Origin: Roseateles_E cavernae | Lineage (GTDB): Bacteria; Pseudomonadota; Gammaproteobacteria; Burkholderiales; Burkholderiaceae_C | Reading direction: 5' to 3' | NCBI RefSeq assembly: GCF_040187885.1 | Contig: NZ_JBDPLH010000001.1 | Span: forward strand, 1,302,001-1,366,000 | Length of the DNA: 64,000 nucleotides | Shown: in pieces, positions 26,059 to 35,210 of the stretch | How the letters are laid out: every line of letters starts with the position of its first letter | Position numbering within the stretch: the stretch's first letter is position 1 | Made by a program: the position numbers and the translations under genes | Notes under the pieces: model-generated | What the model was told of the DNA's origin: nothing | The model's database searches: none | Seen by the model: only the letters and a program-made list of their open reading frames with translations

Positions 26059-28656
26059 ATGAGCAAGTCACTGATCATTGCCGAGAAGCCGAGTGTTGCG
26101 CAGGACATCGTGCGCGCGCTGACGCCCCAGTCGGGCAAGTTCGAGAAGTACGACGAATACTTCGAGAGCGAGCATTACGTCGTCAGCTCGGCGGTCGGCC
26201 ATCTGGTTGAGATCAAGGCGCCGGAAGAGTTCGACGTCAAGCGCGGCAAATGGAGCTTCAACAATCTGCCGGTGATCCCGCCGCATTTCGACCTGAACCC
26301 GATCGACAAGAGCAAGGGCCGGCTCAATGCCCTGGTCAAGCTGATACGCCGCAAGGACGTCACCAGCCTGATCAATGCCTGTGACGCGGGCCGCGAAGGG
26401 GAACTGATCTTCCGCCTGATCATTCAGTATGCCGGCACGGCCAAGGCCGCGATCACCAAGCCGGTGAGCCGGCTGTGGCTGCAATCGATGACGCCGCAAG
26501 CGATCCGCGACGGCTTCGACAAGCTGCGCAGCGACAAGCAGATGCTGCCGCTGGCCGATGCCGCGCGCTGCCGCTCCGAGGCCGACTGGCTGGTGGGCAT
26601 CAACGGCACGCGGGCGATGACGGCCTTCAACTCGCGCGATGGCGGCTTCTTCCTGACCACGGTGGGCCGGGTGCAGACGCCGACGCTGTCCATCGTCGTC
26701 GAGCGCGAGGAGAAGATCCGCAAGCATGTCTACCGCGACTACTGGGAGGTGCGCGGCAGCTTCGACGCCGTCGCCGGCCAGTACGAGGGCAAGTGGTTCG
26801 ATCCCAAGTTCAAGAAGGGCGAGGATCCCGAGGCGCGCGCCGACCGCTTGTGGAACCGCGCCGATGCCGACGCGATCGCGGCCGCCGTGCAGGGCCAGCC
26901 GGCCAGCGTGAGCGAGGAGAGCAAGCCCACCACCAGCAGCTGCGGCGGGCTCTACGACCTGACCACCTTGCAGCGCGAGGCCAATTCGCGCTTCGGCTTC
27001 TCGGCCAAGACCACCCTGAGCCTGGCCCAGGCCCTGTACGAGAAGCACAAGGTGCTGACCTACCCGCGGACCGACTCGCGCTTCCTGCCCGAGGACTATC
27101 TGGCCGTGGCCAAGCAGACCGCCGAGATGATCGCCAGCGAGGACCTGCCGGGTCCGCTGCGCGAGCTGGCGGCGCACGCCAAGACCGCGATCAAGAACGG
27201 TTATATCAAGCCCACCAAGAAGGTCTTCGACAACGCCAAGGTCTCGGACCACTTCGCCATCATCCCCACCTTGCAGGCGCCCAAGAGCCTGACCGAGATC
27301 GAGGCCAAGCTCTATGACCTGGTGGTCAAGCGCTTCCTCGCGGTGTTCTTCCCGCCGGCCGAGTTCCAGGTGACGACGCGGATCTCGACGGTCAAGGCTG
27401 CCGGCAAGGAGTTCAACTTCCAGACCAATGGCAAGGTGCTGGTCAAGCCGGGCTGGCTGGCCGTCTATGGCAAGGAAGTCCAGGAGGACGACGCCAATCT
27501 GGTGGCCGTGGCCCCGGGCGAGCTGGTCGCGACCGAGAGCGTCGACGTCAAGGCCCTGCAGACCAAGCCGCCGGCCCGCTATACCGAAGCCACCTTGCTG
27601 TCGGCGATGGAGGGCGCGGGCAAGCTGATCGACGACGACGAGCTGCGCGAGGCCATGGCCGAGAAGGGCCTGGGCACGCCGGCGACGCGCGCCGCGACCA
27701 TCGAAGGCCTGCTGACCGAGAAGTACATGCTGCGCGAAGGCCGCGAGCTGATCCCGACGGCCAAGGCCTTCCAGCTGATGACCTTGCTGCGCGGCCTGGA
27801 TGTGCAGGAGCTGACCCGCCCCGAGCTGACCGGCGACTGGGAGTTCAAGCTCGCCGAGATGGAGAAGGGCCGGCTGGAGCGCGACGCCTTCATGGCTGAG
27901 ATCGCCGCGATGACCGAGAAGGTCGTGCAAAAGGCCAAGTCCTATGACCGCGACACGATTCCGGGCGACTACGCGACCCTGAAGACGCCTTGCCCGAAGT
28001 GCGCCGGCATCGTCAAGGAGAACTACCGCCGCTTCACCTGCACCGGCAAGGACGGCGCCTCGGAGGGCTGCGGCTTCTCGATCGGCAAGATCCCGGGCGG
28101 CCGCAGCTTCGAGCTGCACGAGGTCGAGAAATTCCTGGCCGACAAGAAGATCGGCCCGCTGGAAGGCTTCCGCTCCAAGGCCGGCTGGCCCTTCACCGCC
28201 GAGCTGGCCCTGGTCTATGACGAGGAGATCGCCAACTGGAAGCTGGAGTTCGACTTCGGCGAGGACGCCAAGAAGGCCGAGGGCGACGGCGAGCCGGTCG
28301 ACTTCGGCGGCCAGGAATCGCTGGGCGCCTGCCCGAAGTGCCAGGGCCATGTCTATGAGCACGGCAGCAACTACGTCTGCGAGCACGCGGTCGGCGCGGC
28401 CGTCACCTGCGACTTCAAGAGCGGCAAGATCATCCTGCAGCAGCCCATCGAGACCGGCCAGATGCGCAAGCTGCTGGCCGAGGGCAAGACCGAGCTGCTG
28501 GAGAACTTCGTCTCGAACAAGACCCGCCGCAAGTTCAAGGCCTTCCTGGCCTATGACAAGAAGGAGGGCAAGGTGATGTTCGAGTTCGAGCCGCGCGCCG
28601 CCAAGGTGCCGGCGGCCAAGAAGGCGGCCGCGAAGAAAACCACCGCGAAGAGCTAG
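26059..28656 (+). CDS. topB: DNA topoisomerase III
   Basis: The 865-residue type IA topoisomerase decatenates or relaxes DNA through a covalent 5'-phosphotyrosine. The Toprim domain opens SLIIAEKPSVAQDI (residues 4-17) and has the metal-binding ACDAGREGELIFR near 110-122. The active-site tyrosine is in LTYPRTDSRFLPEDY near 335. Two Cys-rich motifs follow in the C-terminal part: CPKCAGIVKEN...CGFSIGK near 645, and CPKCQGHVYEHGSNYVC near 758. The Lys/Ala tail (KKAAAKKTTAKS) probably binds DNA. I chose ATG 26059 (MSKSLIIAEKPS), which matches the family start. Confidence 0.94.
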   Translation: MSKSLIIAEKPSVAQDIVRALTPQSGKFEKYDEYFESEHYVVSSAVGHLVEIKAPEEFDVKRGKWSFNNLPVIPPHFDLNPIDKSKGRLNALVKLIRRKDVTSLINACDAGREGELIFRLIIQYAGTAKAAITKPVSRLWLQSMTPQAIRDGFDKLRSDKQMLPLADAARCRSEADWLVGINGTRAMTAFNSRDGGFFLTTVGRVQTPTLSIVVEREEKIRKHVYRDYWEVRGSFDAVAGQYEGKWFDPKFKKGEDPEARADRLWNRADADAIAAAVQGQPASVSEESKPTTSSCGGLYDLTTLQREANSRFGFSAKTTLSLAQALYEKHKVLTYPRTDSRFLPEDYLAVAKQTAEMIASEDLPGPLRELAAHAKTAIKNGYIKPTKKVFDNAKVSDHFAIIPTLQAPKSLTEIEAKLYDLVVKRFLAVFFPPAEFQVTTRISTVKAAGKEFNFQTNGKVLVKPGWLAVYGKEVQEDDANLVAVAPGELVATESVDVKALQTKPPARYTEATLLSAMEGAGKLIDDDELREAMAEKGLGTPATRAATIEGLLTEKYMLREGRELIPTAKAFQLMTLLRGLDVQELTRPELTGDWEFKLAEMEKGRLERDAFMAEIAAMTEKVVQKAKSYDRDTIPGDYATLKTPCPKCAGIVKENYRRFTCTGKDGASEGCGFSIGKIPGGRSFELHEVEKFLADKKIGPLEGFRSKAGWPFTAELALVYDEEIANWKLEFDFGEDAKKAEGDGEPVDFGGQESLGACPKCQGHVYEHGSNYVCEHAVGAAVTCDFKSGKIILQQPIETGQMRKLLAEGKTELLENFVSNKTRRKFKAFLAYDKKEGKVMFEFEPRAAKVPAAKKAAAKKTTAKS

Positions 28657-28660
28657 GCGG

Positions 28661-29575
28661 CTAAGCGGGGGCTAGCCCCTCGCCGCGCAGCACCGGCTCG
28701 GCGGCCAGGCGCTCGCGGGCGAAGTCCACAAAGGCGCGCACCTTGGCCGGTGCGCGCCGCCCGGCCGGGTAGACGATGTGCACCGGCACCGGCGGCAGCT
28801 CATGCTCGGCCAGCACGATGGACAGGCGCCCGGCGCGCAGGCCCTCGGCCGCCTGGTAGGCCAGGCAGCGTGTCAGGCCCTGGCCGGCCTCGGCCGCGGC
28901 GATGCTGACCTCGTTGTTATTGCTGACCCAGGCGACGCGCGGATGGGCCACCTGGCCGTCGCGGAAGCGCCAGGGCTTGGGCGTCAGTGCATCGAAGGAA
29001 AAACCGATCGCCTGGTGCCGTGCCAGGTCTTGCGGAGTCTGCGGCCGGCCCTCGCGGGCCAGATACTCGGGCGAGCCCACCACCAGGCGCCGCAGGCTGC
29101 CCACCGGCAAAGCGGTCAGGCCCGAGTCGGGCAGGTGGGCGATGCGCACGGCCACATCGATGCCCTCGTCGAGCAGATGGACCAGGCGGTCGACGAAGAG
29201 GCTGCGCAGCTGCACCCGCGGCTGCGCGCGCAGAAAGTCCGCGATCAGCGGCGCCACATGCAGGCGGCCGAACATCTGCGGCGCGGTGATGGCCAGCAGG
29301 CCCTGGGCCTCGCCCTGCACGCCGGCCGCCGCGCGCTCGGCCTCGTCCAGCTCGGCCAGGATGCGGCGGCAGTCCTGCAGAAAACGCTCGCCGGTCTCGG
29401 TCAGCCGCACCGATCGAGTGCTGCGCTGCAGCAGCAGCACGCCCAGCCGCCCCTCCAGCGCCGCGATGGCCCGGGTCACGGCCGGCGGCGAGCAGTCCAG
29501 GCGGCGCGCGGCGGCGGCAAAGCCGGCCGCATCGGCCACGGCGACAAAGGCACGCAGGCTTTGCAAATGGTCCAT
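28661..29575 (-). CDS. LysR-family transcriptional regulator
   Basis: The 304-residue protein has a LysR helix-turn-helix (about 3-62; FAAAARRLDCSPPAVTRAIAALE) and an effector domain. It is of the CrgA/AphB-like subgroup that often controls neighbouring oxidoreductase or GST genes. The ATG at 29575 (MDHLQSL) gives normal length. It is divergent from the GST at 29671 across a 95-bp AT-richer gap, so that gene is the likely target. Its 3' end meets topB only 4 bp away; the palindrome GGGGCTAGCCCC at 28668-28679 lies in its last codons. Confidence 0.88.
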   Translation of the reverse strand: MDHLQSLRAFVAVADAAGFAAAARRLDCSPPAVTRAIAALEGRLGVLLLQRSTRSVRLTETGERFLQDCRRILAELDEAERAAAGVQGEAQGLLAITAPQMFGRLHVAPLIADFLRAQPRVQLRSLFVDRLVHLLDEGIDVAVRIAHLPDSGLTALPVGSLRRLVVGSPEYLAREGRPQTPQDLARHQAIGFSFDALTPKPWRFRDGQVAHPRVAWVSNNNEVSIAAAEAGQGLTRCLAYQAAEGLRAGRLSIVLAEHELPPVPVHIVYPAGRRAPAKVRAFVDFARERLAAEPVLRGEGLAPA

Positions 29576-29670
29576 TGTTTCGAGTTGCGTAATTCTGAAA
29601 GCCTGACTATCGGTATTCAAAACGTTGTTGGCAATAGATAAGGTCAAGTCTCCTCACAACGGAGTCTTTG

Positions 29671-30288
29671 ATGACCGCGATCACCCCACCCCTGCGTCTG
29701 TACCGCCTGGCCGCCTCGGGGCATTGCCACCGGGTCGAGCTGATGCTGAGCCTGCTGGGCCTGCCCTATGAGGTCCAGCATGTCGATCTGCTGGCCGGCG
29801 AGCAGCGCCGGCCCGAGTTCCTGGCGCTGAACCCGCTGGGCCAGGTGCCGGTGCTGGTGGACGGCGATCTGGTGCTCAGCGACAGCAACGCCATCCTGCT
29901 CTATCTGGTCTTGCGCTATGCGCCCGACAGCCACTGGCTGCCGAGCGGCCCGGTAGGCGCGGCGCGGCTGCAGCGCTGGTTCAGCCTGGCGGCCAGCTGG
30001 CTGGACGGCGTGGCCAGCGCGCGCTTTGCGGGCCTGGTCGGGCGGCCGGTCGAGGCGCGCAGCCTGGTGCAGGGCCGCCATCTGTTCGCCTTCATGGAGG
30101 CCGAGCTGCAGAACCGCGACTGGCTGCTGGACGGTGCCGAGCCCAGCCTGGCCGATATCTCGCTCTACAGCTACAGCTCGCAGGCGGGGCTGGGTGGCCT
30201 GGCGCTGGATCCCTATCCGCGCATCCGCGCCTGGCTGGCCCGGGTCGAGGCCTTGCCCGGTTTCATTGCGCTGCCGGATCGTCTGTGA
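29671..30288 (+). CDS. Glutathione S-transferase family protein
   Basis: The 205-residue protein has an N-terminal thioredoxin-like domain (about 7-80) with the glutathione-binding segment NPLGQVPVLVDGDLVLSDSNAI, where the cis-Pro and the Asp-Ser pair are kept. A helical C-terminal domain follows (about 90-205). LAASGHCHRVELML near the N-terminus offers Ser or Cys as the thiol-activating residue. A GGAG site precedes the ATG. The stop overlaps the next gene (TGATG), so it is the first gene of a two-gene operon opposite a LysR regulator. Confidence 0.87.
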   Translation: MTAITPPLRLYRLAASGHCHRVELMLSLLGLPYEVQHVDLLAGEQRRPEFLALNPLGQVPVLVDGDLVLSDSNAILLYLVLRYAPDSHWLPSGPVGAARLQRWFSLAASWLDGVASARFAGLVGRPVEARSLVQGRHLFAFMEAELQNRDWLLDGAEPSLADISLYSYSSQAGLGGLALDPYPRIRAWLARVEALPGFIALPDRL

Positions 30289-31274
30289 TGGCCGCCCCTT
30301 CTTCATTCGCAGCCGGTACCTTCCACGCCGGTGAGCAGGCCTTGCAAGCCCGGGTCGGGCTGCGCGAGCGCCTGGCCGAGATCGCCCCGGTGATACTGCG
30401 CGACCACATGCCCGAGCAGCACCGCGAGCTGTTCGAGAAGCTGCCGACCCTGCTGCTGGGCAGCCTGGACCCGCAGGGCCGGCCCTGGGCCACGATGCTG
30501 GCCGGGCCGCCGGGCTTTGTCAGCACGCCGGATGCGCGCGCCATGCGCGTGGCCGTGGCGCCGGATGCCGACGATCCGGCGCTGGCCACGCTGGCTCCCG
30601 GCGCGCCGGTGGGCGTGCTGGGCCTGGAGCCGCACACGCGGCGGCGCAACCGGATGAACGGCCGCGTGCGCGCCTTCGACAGGCAGCAAGGCCTGGCGCT
30701 GGCGGTCGAGCAGAGCTTCGGCAACTGCCCCAAATACATCCAGGCGCGCCGGCCCGAGCCGCAGCCGCCGGGCGCTGCCATGCCGCCGCCGGTCTGGCTG
30801 GGCCCGGGGCTGGACGCCGCCGCCCGCGCGCTGATCGCGCGCAGCGACACGGTGTTCATCGCCAGTGCCTCGGCACCCCGGCCCGAGGGCGGGCCCGAGC
30901 AGGGGGTCGATGTCTCGCACCGCGGCGGCGAGCCGGGCTTTGTGCAACTGGCGCAGGGCGAGGACGGCGCCCTGCTGCTGAGCCTGCCCGACTACCCGGG
31001 CAACCAGTTCTTCAACACCCTGGGCAATCTGAGCCTCTATCCGCAGGCCGGTCTGCTCTTTGTCGACTACGCAGGCGGCGGCCTGCTGCAGCTGCAGGCC
31101 GAGGCGGAACTGCTGTGGGACGACGAAGTGGCGCGAGCCCCCTGGCCCGGGGCGCAGCGGGTCTTGCGCCTGCGGGTGCAGCGGGCGGTCTGGCGCGCGG
31201 CGGTGCTGCCCTGGCGCTGGAGCGCGCCCGAGCCGGCGGCGCAGTTCGGGGCGCTGCGCGCGCCGCCGGGTTGA
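30288..31274 (+). CDS. Pyridoxamine 5'-phosphate oxidase-fold flavoprotein
   Basis: The 328-residue protein carries a split-barrel FMN-binding fold. LPTLLLGSLDPQGRPWATMLAGPPGFV (about 50-76) matches the first strands of the PNPOx-like family, and a second related half begins near residue 180 (DTVFIASASAP...GVDVSHRGGEPGFV). NQFFNTLGNL near 233 is the conserved FMN phosphate contact seen in the larger PNPOx-fold proteins. FNCPKYIQ-like FGNCPKYIQARRP is also typical. The reaction is unknown; translational coupling with the GST suggests a shared role in electrophile or stress handling. Confidence 0.83.
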   Translation: MAAPSSFAAGTFHAGEQALQARVGLRERLAEIAPVILRDHMPEQHRELFEKLPTLLLGSLDPQGRPWATMLAGPPGFVSTPDARAMRVAVAPDADDPALATLAPGAPVGVLGLEPHTRRRNRMNGRVRAFDRQQGLALAVEQSFGNCPKYIQARRPEPQPPGAAMPPPVWLGPGLDAAARALIARSDTVFIASASAPRPEGGPEQGVDVSHRGGEPGFVQLAQGEDGALLLSLPDYPGNQFFNTLGNLSLYPQAGLLFVDYAGGGLLQLQAEAELLWDDEVARAPWPGAQRVLRLRVQRAVWRAAVLPWRWSAPEPAAQFGALRAPPG

Positions 31275-31298
31275 GCTTGGCGGGGCGCTGGCTAGTGG

Positions 31299-31351
31299 TT
31301 TACGCTGATGTTTTTTAAGAATGCTACAAATATATTAATAACAACAGCAGT
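31299..31351 (+). promoter_or_regulatory. AT-rich promoter region of the DapA-TRAP operon
   Basis: Bases 31308-31345 form a sharp AT-rich island, containing a run of six T and then TACAAATATATTAATAAC, in otherwise GC-rich DNA 30-70 bp before the first operon gene. TTTACG at 31299-31304 is a possible -35. AATATATT is a perfect palindrome and could form part of an operator. No single -10 can be chosen with confidence. Confidence 0.4.
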
Positions 31352-31380
31352 GAAAACGCAGCAACACAGGAGCAGCAGCC

Positions 31381-32298
31381 ATGAGCCATCAACCCCGCTG
31401 GACCGGCATCTTCCCGGCCGTCACGACCAAGTTCTTCGCCGATGAACGCATCGACGCCGAGGGCACGGCCCGCCATATCGACTTCCAGATCCGCAACGGC
31501 ATCCACGGTGTCGTGACCTGCGGCTCGCTGGGCGAGGCCAGCACCCTGAGCCTGGAAGAGAAGCTGGAGGTGGCCCGCATCGCGCTGGACGCCGCCGGAG
31601 GCCGCGTGCCGGTGCTGGCCAATGTCTCGGAGACCAGCACCCGCGAAGCGCTGCGCTATATCGAGGGTGCGAACAAGCTCGGCGTGGCCGGCTATATGGT
31701 GATGCCCTCGGTCATCTATGTGGCCGATGCCCGCGAGGCGATGCTGAATGTGCGCACCATGGCCGAGGCCGCGCAGAAGCCGGTGATGGTCTACAACAAC
31801 CCGGTGGCCTACCGCGTCGATCTGAAGCCGGAGCATATGGTCGAGCTGGCCGACTGCCAATGGATCGCCGCGATCAAGGAAAGCACCGGCGACATCCGCC
31901 GCATCACCGATCTGCGCAATACGCTGGGCGACCGCTACCAGCTCTTCCTGGGCGTCGACGATCTGGCTTATGAGGGCCTGGCGCTGGGCTGCGACGGCCT
32001 GCTGGCCGGTGTCGGCTGCGCCTTCCCGCGCGAGACCGTCGCGCTGTTCGACCTGATGAAGGCCGGGCAATGGGCCGAGGCGCTGAAGCTCTATCAGTGG
32101 ATGACGCCGATGCTGCATCTGGACGTGTCCAACAAGCTGGTGCAGAACCTGAAGCTGATCGACGCGCTGGTGGGCGTGGGCAGCGAGCATATGCGCCGGC
32201 CGCGCCTGCCGTTGATCGGCGAGGAGCGCGCCTTCGTCACCGCCGTGGTCGAGAAGGCGCTGGCAACGCGCCCGGCCCAGTACCGCTCGGTGGCCTGA
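31381..32298 (+). CDS. DapA-family (dihydrodipicolinate synthase-like) lyase or dehydratase
   Basis: The 305-residue class I aldolase-fold enzyme has GSLGEASTLSLEEK near residue 48 (pyruvate-binding region), the catalytic tyrosine in VYNNPVAYRVD near 139 and the Schiff-base lysine in AAIKESTGDIRR near 164. It is not lysine-biosynthetic DapA by context, because it leads an operon with a TRAP transporter and a ketoglutarate-semialdehyde-type dehydrogenase. DapA-family enzymes paired with that dehydrogenase include pyrroline-4-hydroxy-2-carboxylate deaminase (hydroxyproline use) and keto-deoxy sugar acid dehydratases. I lean to the former without proof. AGGAG precedes the ATG. Confidence 0.82.
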   Translation: MSHQPRWTGIFPAVTTKFFADERIDAEGTARHIDFQIRNGIHGVVTCGSLGEASTLSLEEKLEVARIALDAAGGRVPVLANVSETSTREALRYIEGANKLGVAGYMVMPSVIYVADAREAMLNVRTMAEAAQKPVMVYNNPVAYRVDLKPEHMVELADCQWIAAIKESTGDIRRITDLRNTLGDRYQLFLGVDDLAYEGLALGCDGLLAGVGCAFPRETVALFDLMKAGQWAEALKLYQWMTPMLHLDVSNKLVQNLKLIDALVGVGSEHMRRPRLPLIGEERAFVTAVVEKALATRPAQYRSVA

Positions 32299-32317
32299 TC
32301 AGAGCCAGGCCCGCACC

Positions 32318-32935
32318 ATGAACGACGCTGCTGCACCGCGACACCTCTGGGCCCGCCGGGTGCAGCAGGCCTCCGCCGCCGTCCTGAAGCTCGAACGCCT
32401 GGCCCTGATGGGGCTGATGGGCGGGCTGACCCTGCTGATACTGCTGAACGTCGTGACCCGCTACAGCGGCGTGCCGATCTACTGGGTCGACGAGGCGGCG
32501 GTCTATCTGGTGGTCTGGCTCTGCTTTGTCGGCGCCTCGGCAATGACAAGGCTGCGGCTGGACTTCGCGGTCAGCCTGCTGACCGACCATCTCGGCGAGC
32601 GCAACGCGCGCCGGCTCAAGGCCCTGGCGACCTTCGGCGTGCTGTGCTTCGGCCTGGCGATGCTGGCGATGTGCTGGCTGTGGATGGACCCGGTGGGCAT
32701 CGTCCGCTACGGCTTCGATGCCAAGGAGTATGCGGCCGAGAGCTTCAACTTCCTCTACACCGAGCGCACCCAGACGCTGAACTGGCCGACCTGGATCGTG
32801 CAGTCCATCCTGCCGCTCTTCGGCCTGACGTTCAGCCTGCATGCGGCGGCCAATCTGGTCGAGGACCTGGGACTGCGGCCGCGCGCCGAGGTCAAGGGCT
32901 TCGATATCCACAATGCTGAAGAAGCGGTGAATTGA
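32318..32935 (+). CDS. TRAP transporter small permease (DctQ)
   Basis: The 205-residue inner-membrane protein has four hydrophobic segments and the DctQ core (NVVTRYSGVPIYWVDEAAVYLVVWL, about residues 45-70). It pairs with the large permease downstream, whose start is 1 bp after this stop. Together with the binding protein it imports an organic acid or amino acid using the sodium gradient. It is longer than most DctQ proteins owing to extra sequence between the last two helices. Confidence 0.88.
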   Translation: MNDAAAPRHLWARRVQQASAAVLKLERLALMGLMGGLTLLILLNVVTRYSGVPIYWVDEAAVYLVVWLCFVGASAMTRLRLDFAVSLLTDHLGERNARRLKALATFGVLCFGLAMLAMCWLWMDPVGIVRYGFDAKEYAAESFNFLYTERTQTLNWPTWIVQSILPLFGLTFSLHAAANLVEDLGLRPRAEVKGFDIHNAEEAVN

Positions 32936-32936
32936 G

Positions 32937-34202
32937 ATGCTGACCGGCGCCTTCTTCCTCTTCGTGATGCTGGTCGGCGTGCCGATCGGCGTCTGCCTGT
33001 GCCTGGCCGGCATCGTCTATATCTACAGCAACGGCAACACCGTGCTCTTGCAGTCCTTTCCCAGCCAGATGTTCGGCGGGGTCGACAGCTACGGCCTGAT
33101 CGCGATTCCGCTGTTCATCCTGATCGGCGAGATCATGAGCAGCGGCGGCATCACGCGCCGCCTGGTGGAGCTGGCGATGGCCTTTGTCGGCTCGGTGCGC
33201 GGCGGCCTGGCCTATGTCAACATCCTCGCGAACATGATGGTCTCGTCCATCATCGGCTCGGCCACGGCCCAGGTCGCCATCATGTCCAAGATCATGGTGC
33301 CGGAGATGGAGAAGGCCGGCTATGACAAGACCTTCGCGGCCGGCGTCACCGTCTACGGCGGCATGCTGGGCCCCATCATCCCGCCCTCGGTGATGTTCGT
33401 GGTCTACAGCGTGCTGGCCCAGGTCGCGGTCGGCGACATGCTGACCGCCGGCATCCTGCCCGGCATCGTGCTGACCCTGCTGTTCTTTGTCGTGATCGCC
33501 TGCATGGGTGTGATCTACAAATACCCGCGCAGCGAGCGCAGAACCCTGCGTGAGCGCGCCCGCACCGCGCTGGCCGCCTCGCCGACGCTGCTGATCCCCA
33601 TCGTCATCGTCGGTTCCATCCTCGGCGGCTTCGCCAACCCGACCGAGGCGGCGGCGGTCGGCGCGGTCGCGGCGGCGCTGATCGGCCGCTATGTGACGCG
33701 CGAGTTCCGCTTCGGCATGCTGCCGGCCATCCTGCTGCGCTCGGCGGTCTACTCGGCCATCGTGCTCTTCCTGGTCGCTGCGGCGGCGGTGTTCTCCTGG
33801 CTGCTGATCTACGGCAAGGTGCCGCAGGCGGCGGCCGCCTGGATACAGACGGTGGCCAAGGACCCGGTCAGCTTTCTGCTGCTGGTCAATGTGATCCTCT
33901 TGATCATCGGCACCGTGATCGACGGCATCCCCGGCCTGATCATGACCGTGCCCATCCTGCTGCCTATCGCCACCGAGGTCTACGGCATCGACCCCCGCCA
34001 TTTCGGCGTGGTCGTCGTCGTCAACCTGGTGCTGGGCCTGATGTCGCCGCCGGTGGGGCTGAGCTTCTTTGTCGCGGCCGCCGTGACCGGCGCCAAGCCG
34101 GGAAAGATGTTCATCGTCACGCTGCCGTTCTTTGTGATCTGCTGCGTCGCGCTGGTGCTGCTGTCGCTGTTCCCGAGTCTCTCGCTCGCTCTCCTGAACT
34201 AA
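32937..34202 (+). CDS. TRAP transporter large permease (DctM)
   Basis: The 421-residue protein has about twelve membrane segments and typical DctM runs: IPLFILIGEIMSSGGITRRL near 56, GSATAQVAIMSKIM near 105 and PPSVMFVVYSVLA near 147. It is the transport channel of the TRAP system and is encoded directly after the small permease. Substrate specificity rests with the binding protein that follows. Confidence 0.93.
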   Translation: MLTGAFFLFVMLVGVPIGVCLCLAGIVYIYSNGNTVLLQSFPSQMFGGVDSYGLIAIPLFILIGEIMSSGGITRRLVELAMAFVGSVRGGLAYVNILANMMVSSIIGSATAQVAIMSKIMVPEMEKAGYDKTFAAGVTVYGGMLGPIIPPSVMFVVYSVLAQVAVGDMLTAGILPGIVLTLLFFVVIACMGVIYKYPRSERRTLRERARTALAASPTLLIPIVIVGSILGGFANPTEAAAVGAVAAALIGRYVTREFRFGMLPAILLRSAVYSAIVLFLVAAAAVFSWLLIYGKVPQAAAAWIQTVAKDPVSFLLLVNVILLIIGTVIDGIPGLIMTVPILLPIATEVYGIDPRHFGVVVVVNLVLGLMSPPVGLSFFVAAAVTGAKPGKMFIVTLPFFVICCVALVLLSLFPSLSLALLN

Positions 34203-34220
34203 ACCCGAAAGGTCCTCGCC

Positions 34221-35210
34221 ATGACTCTGCTGACCCGTCGCCAACTCGTTCAAGCCGGTGCCGCGCTGGCCGCCCCCGCCTTCATCGGCCAGGCCCGCGC
34301 CCAGGCCAAGGAATTCCGCCTCGGCCTGATCACGCCGGCCGGCCATTCATGGAACCGCGCCGCGCTGGCTTTCGGCGAGAGCATCAAGAAGGAAAGCAAC
34401 GGCCGCCTGTCCGTCACCGTCTTCCACTCGGGCCAGCTGGGCAATGAGTCGGCGATGATGCAGCAGCTGCAGACCGGCGCGCTGGACATGGGCTGGATCC
34501 AGGCCGCCGAGCTGGGTTCGCGGGTCGCCAGCGTCGCGGCCATCAACGCGCCTTATCTGGTGCGCTCGACCACCGACGTCGCCAAGCTGGTGCGCCACGA
34601 GGCCGCGCTGAAGCTCCTGGAGGTGCTGCCGCGCGAGACCGGCACCATAGGCCTGGGCTGGGGCATCACCGGCATGCGCGTGGTGTTCTCGACCAAGGAG
34701 ATCGCCGGCGTCAAGGACATCAAGGGCATGAAGCTGCGCATCAACCCGACGCCGGTCTACCGCGACTTCTACCAGTCGCTGGGCGCCGCGCCGACGCCGA
34801 TCCCGACGCCGCAGGTCTTCGACGCGATGGCCAACGGCCAGGTCGACGGGCTGGAGGCCGATATCGAGTTCTCGTGGAACCAGCGCTTCGACAAGGTGGC
34901 CAAGAGCATGCTGCAGATGAATGCGCTGTTCATGCCCTTTGCGCCGCTGGTCTCGGGCCGCATCTGGCAGGGCCTGGATGCCAAGGACAAGGAGCTGATA
35001 CGCGGCCTGGTGCGCCAGTCGCTCGATGCGCAGATCAAGGACATCGTGACCACCGAGCTGGGCCTGATCGAGAAGTTCAAGGCCGTGCCCTTCGCGATCA
35101 AGACCGAGCCGGGCCTGGACACCCAGGCGCTGATCAGCGACTTCGACAAGCTCTGGCTGCCCAAGGCGCCGCAGATCGCCGCGCTGCGCAAGGTCGGAGC
35201 CGCGCTGTGA
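34221..35210 (+). CDS. TRAP transporter substrate-binding protein (DctP)
   Basis: The 329-residue periplasmic protein starts with a twin-arginine-type signal (LTRRQLVQAGAALAAPAFIGQARAQA), so export through Tat is possible. The DctP core includes GQLGNESAMMQQLQTGALDMG near 71 and LKGMKLRINPTP-like GMKLRINPTPVYRDFY near 172, whose arginine binds the substrate carboxylate in the family. The ligand is unknown but should be the operon's catabolic substrate. The dehydrogenase gene overlaps its stop by four bases. Confidence 0.91.
   Translation: MTLLTRRQLVQAGAALAAPAFIGQARAQAKEFRLGLITPAGHSWNRAALAFGESIKKESNGRLSVTVFHSGQLGNESAMMQQLQTGALDMGWIQAAELGSRVASVAAINAPYLVRSTTDVAKLVRHEAALKLLEVLPRETGTIGLGWGITGMRVVFSTKEIAGVKDIKGMKLRINPTPVYRDFYQSLGAAPTPIPTPQVFDAMANGQVDGLEADIEFSWNQRFDKVAKSMLQMNALFMPFAPLVSGRIWQGLDAKDKELIRGLVRQSLDAQIKDIVTTELGLIEKFKAVPFAIKTEPGLDTQALISDFDKLWLPKAPQIAALRKVGAAL

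Noticed and set aside
28668..28679. GGGGCTAGCCCC palindrome as terminator of topB
   Set aside because: It lies inside the last codons of the convergent LysR gene and has no T-run. It may contribute to a 3' end but is not convincing alone.
29013..29025. CCAGGTCTTG inside the LysR gene at 28661-29575 and similar copies inside the aldehyde dehydrogenase and CoA-transferase genes
   Set aside because: Here the sequence encodes Gln-Asp-Leu or similar in the gene's own frame, so it is explained by coding and not counted as a REP copy.
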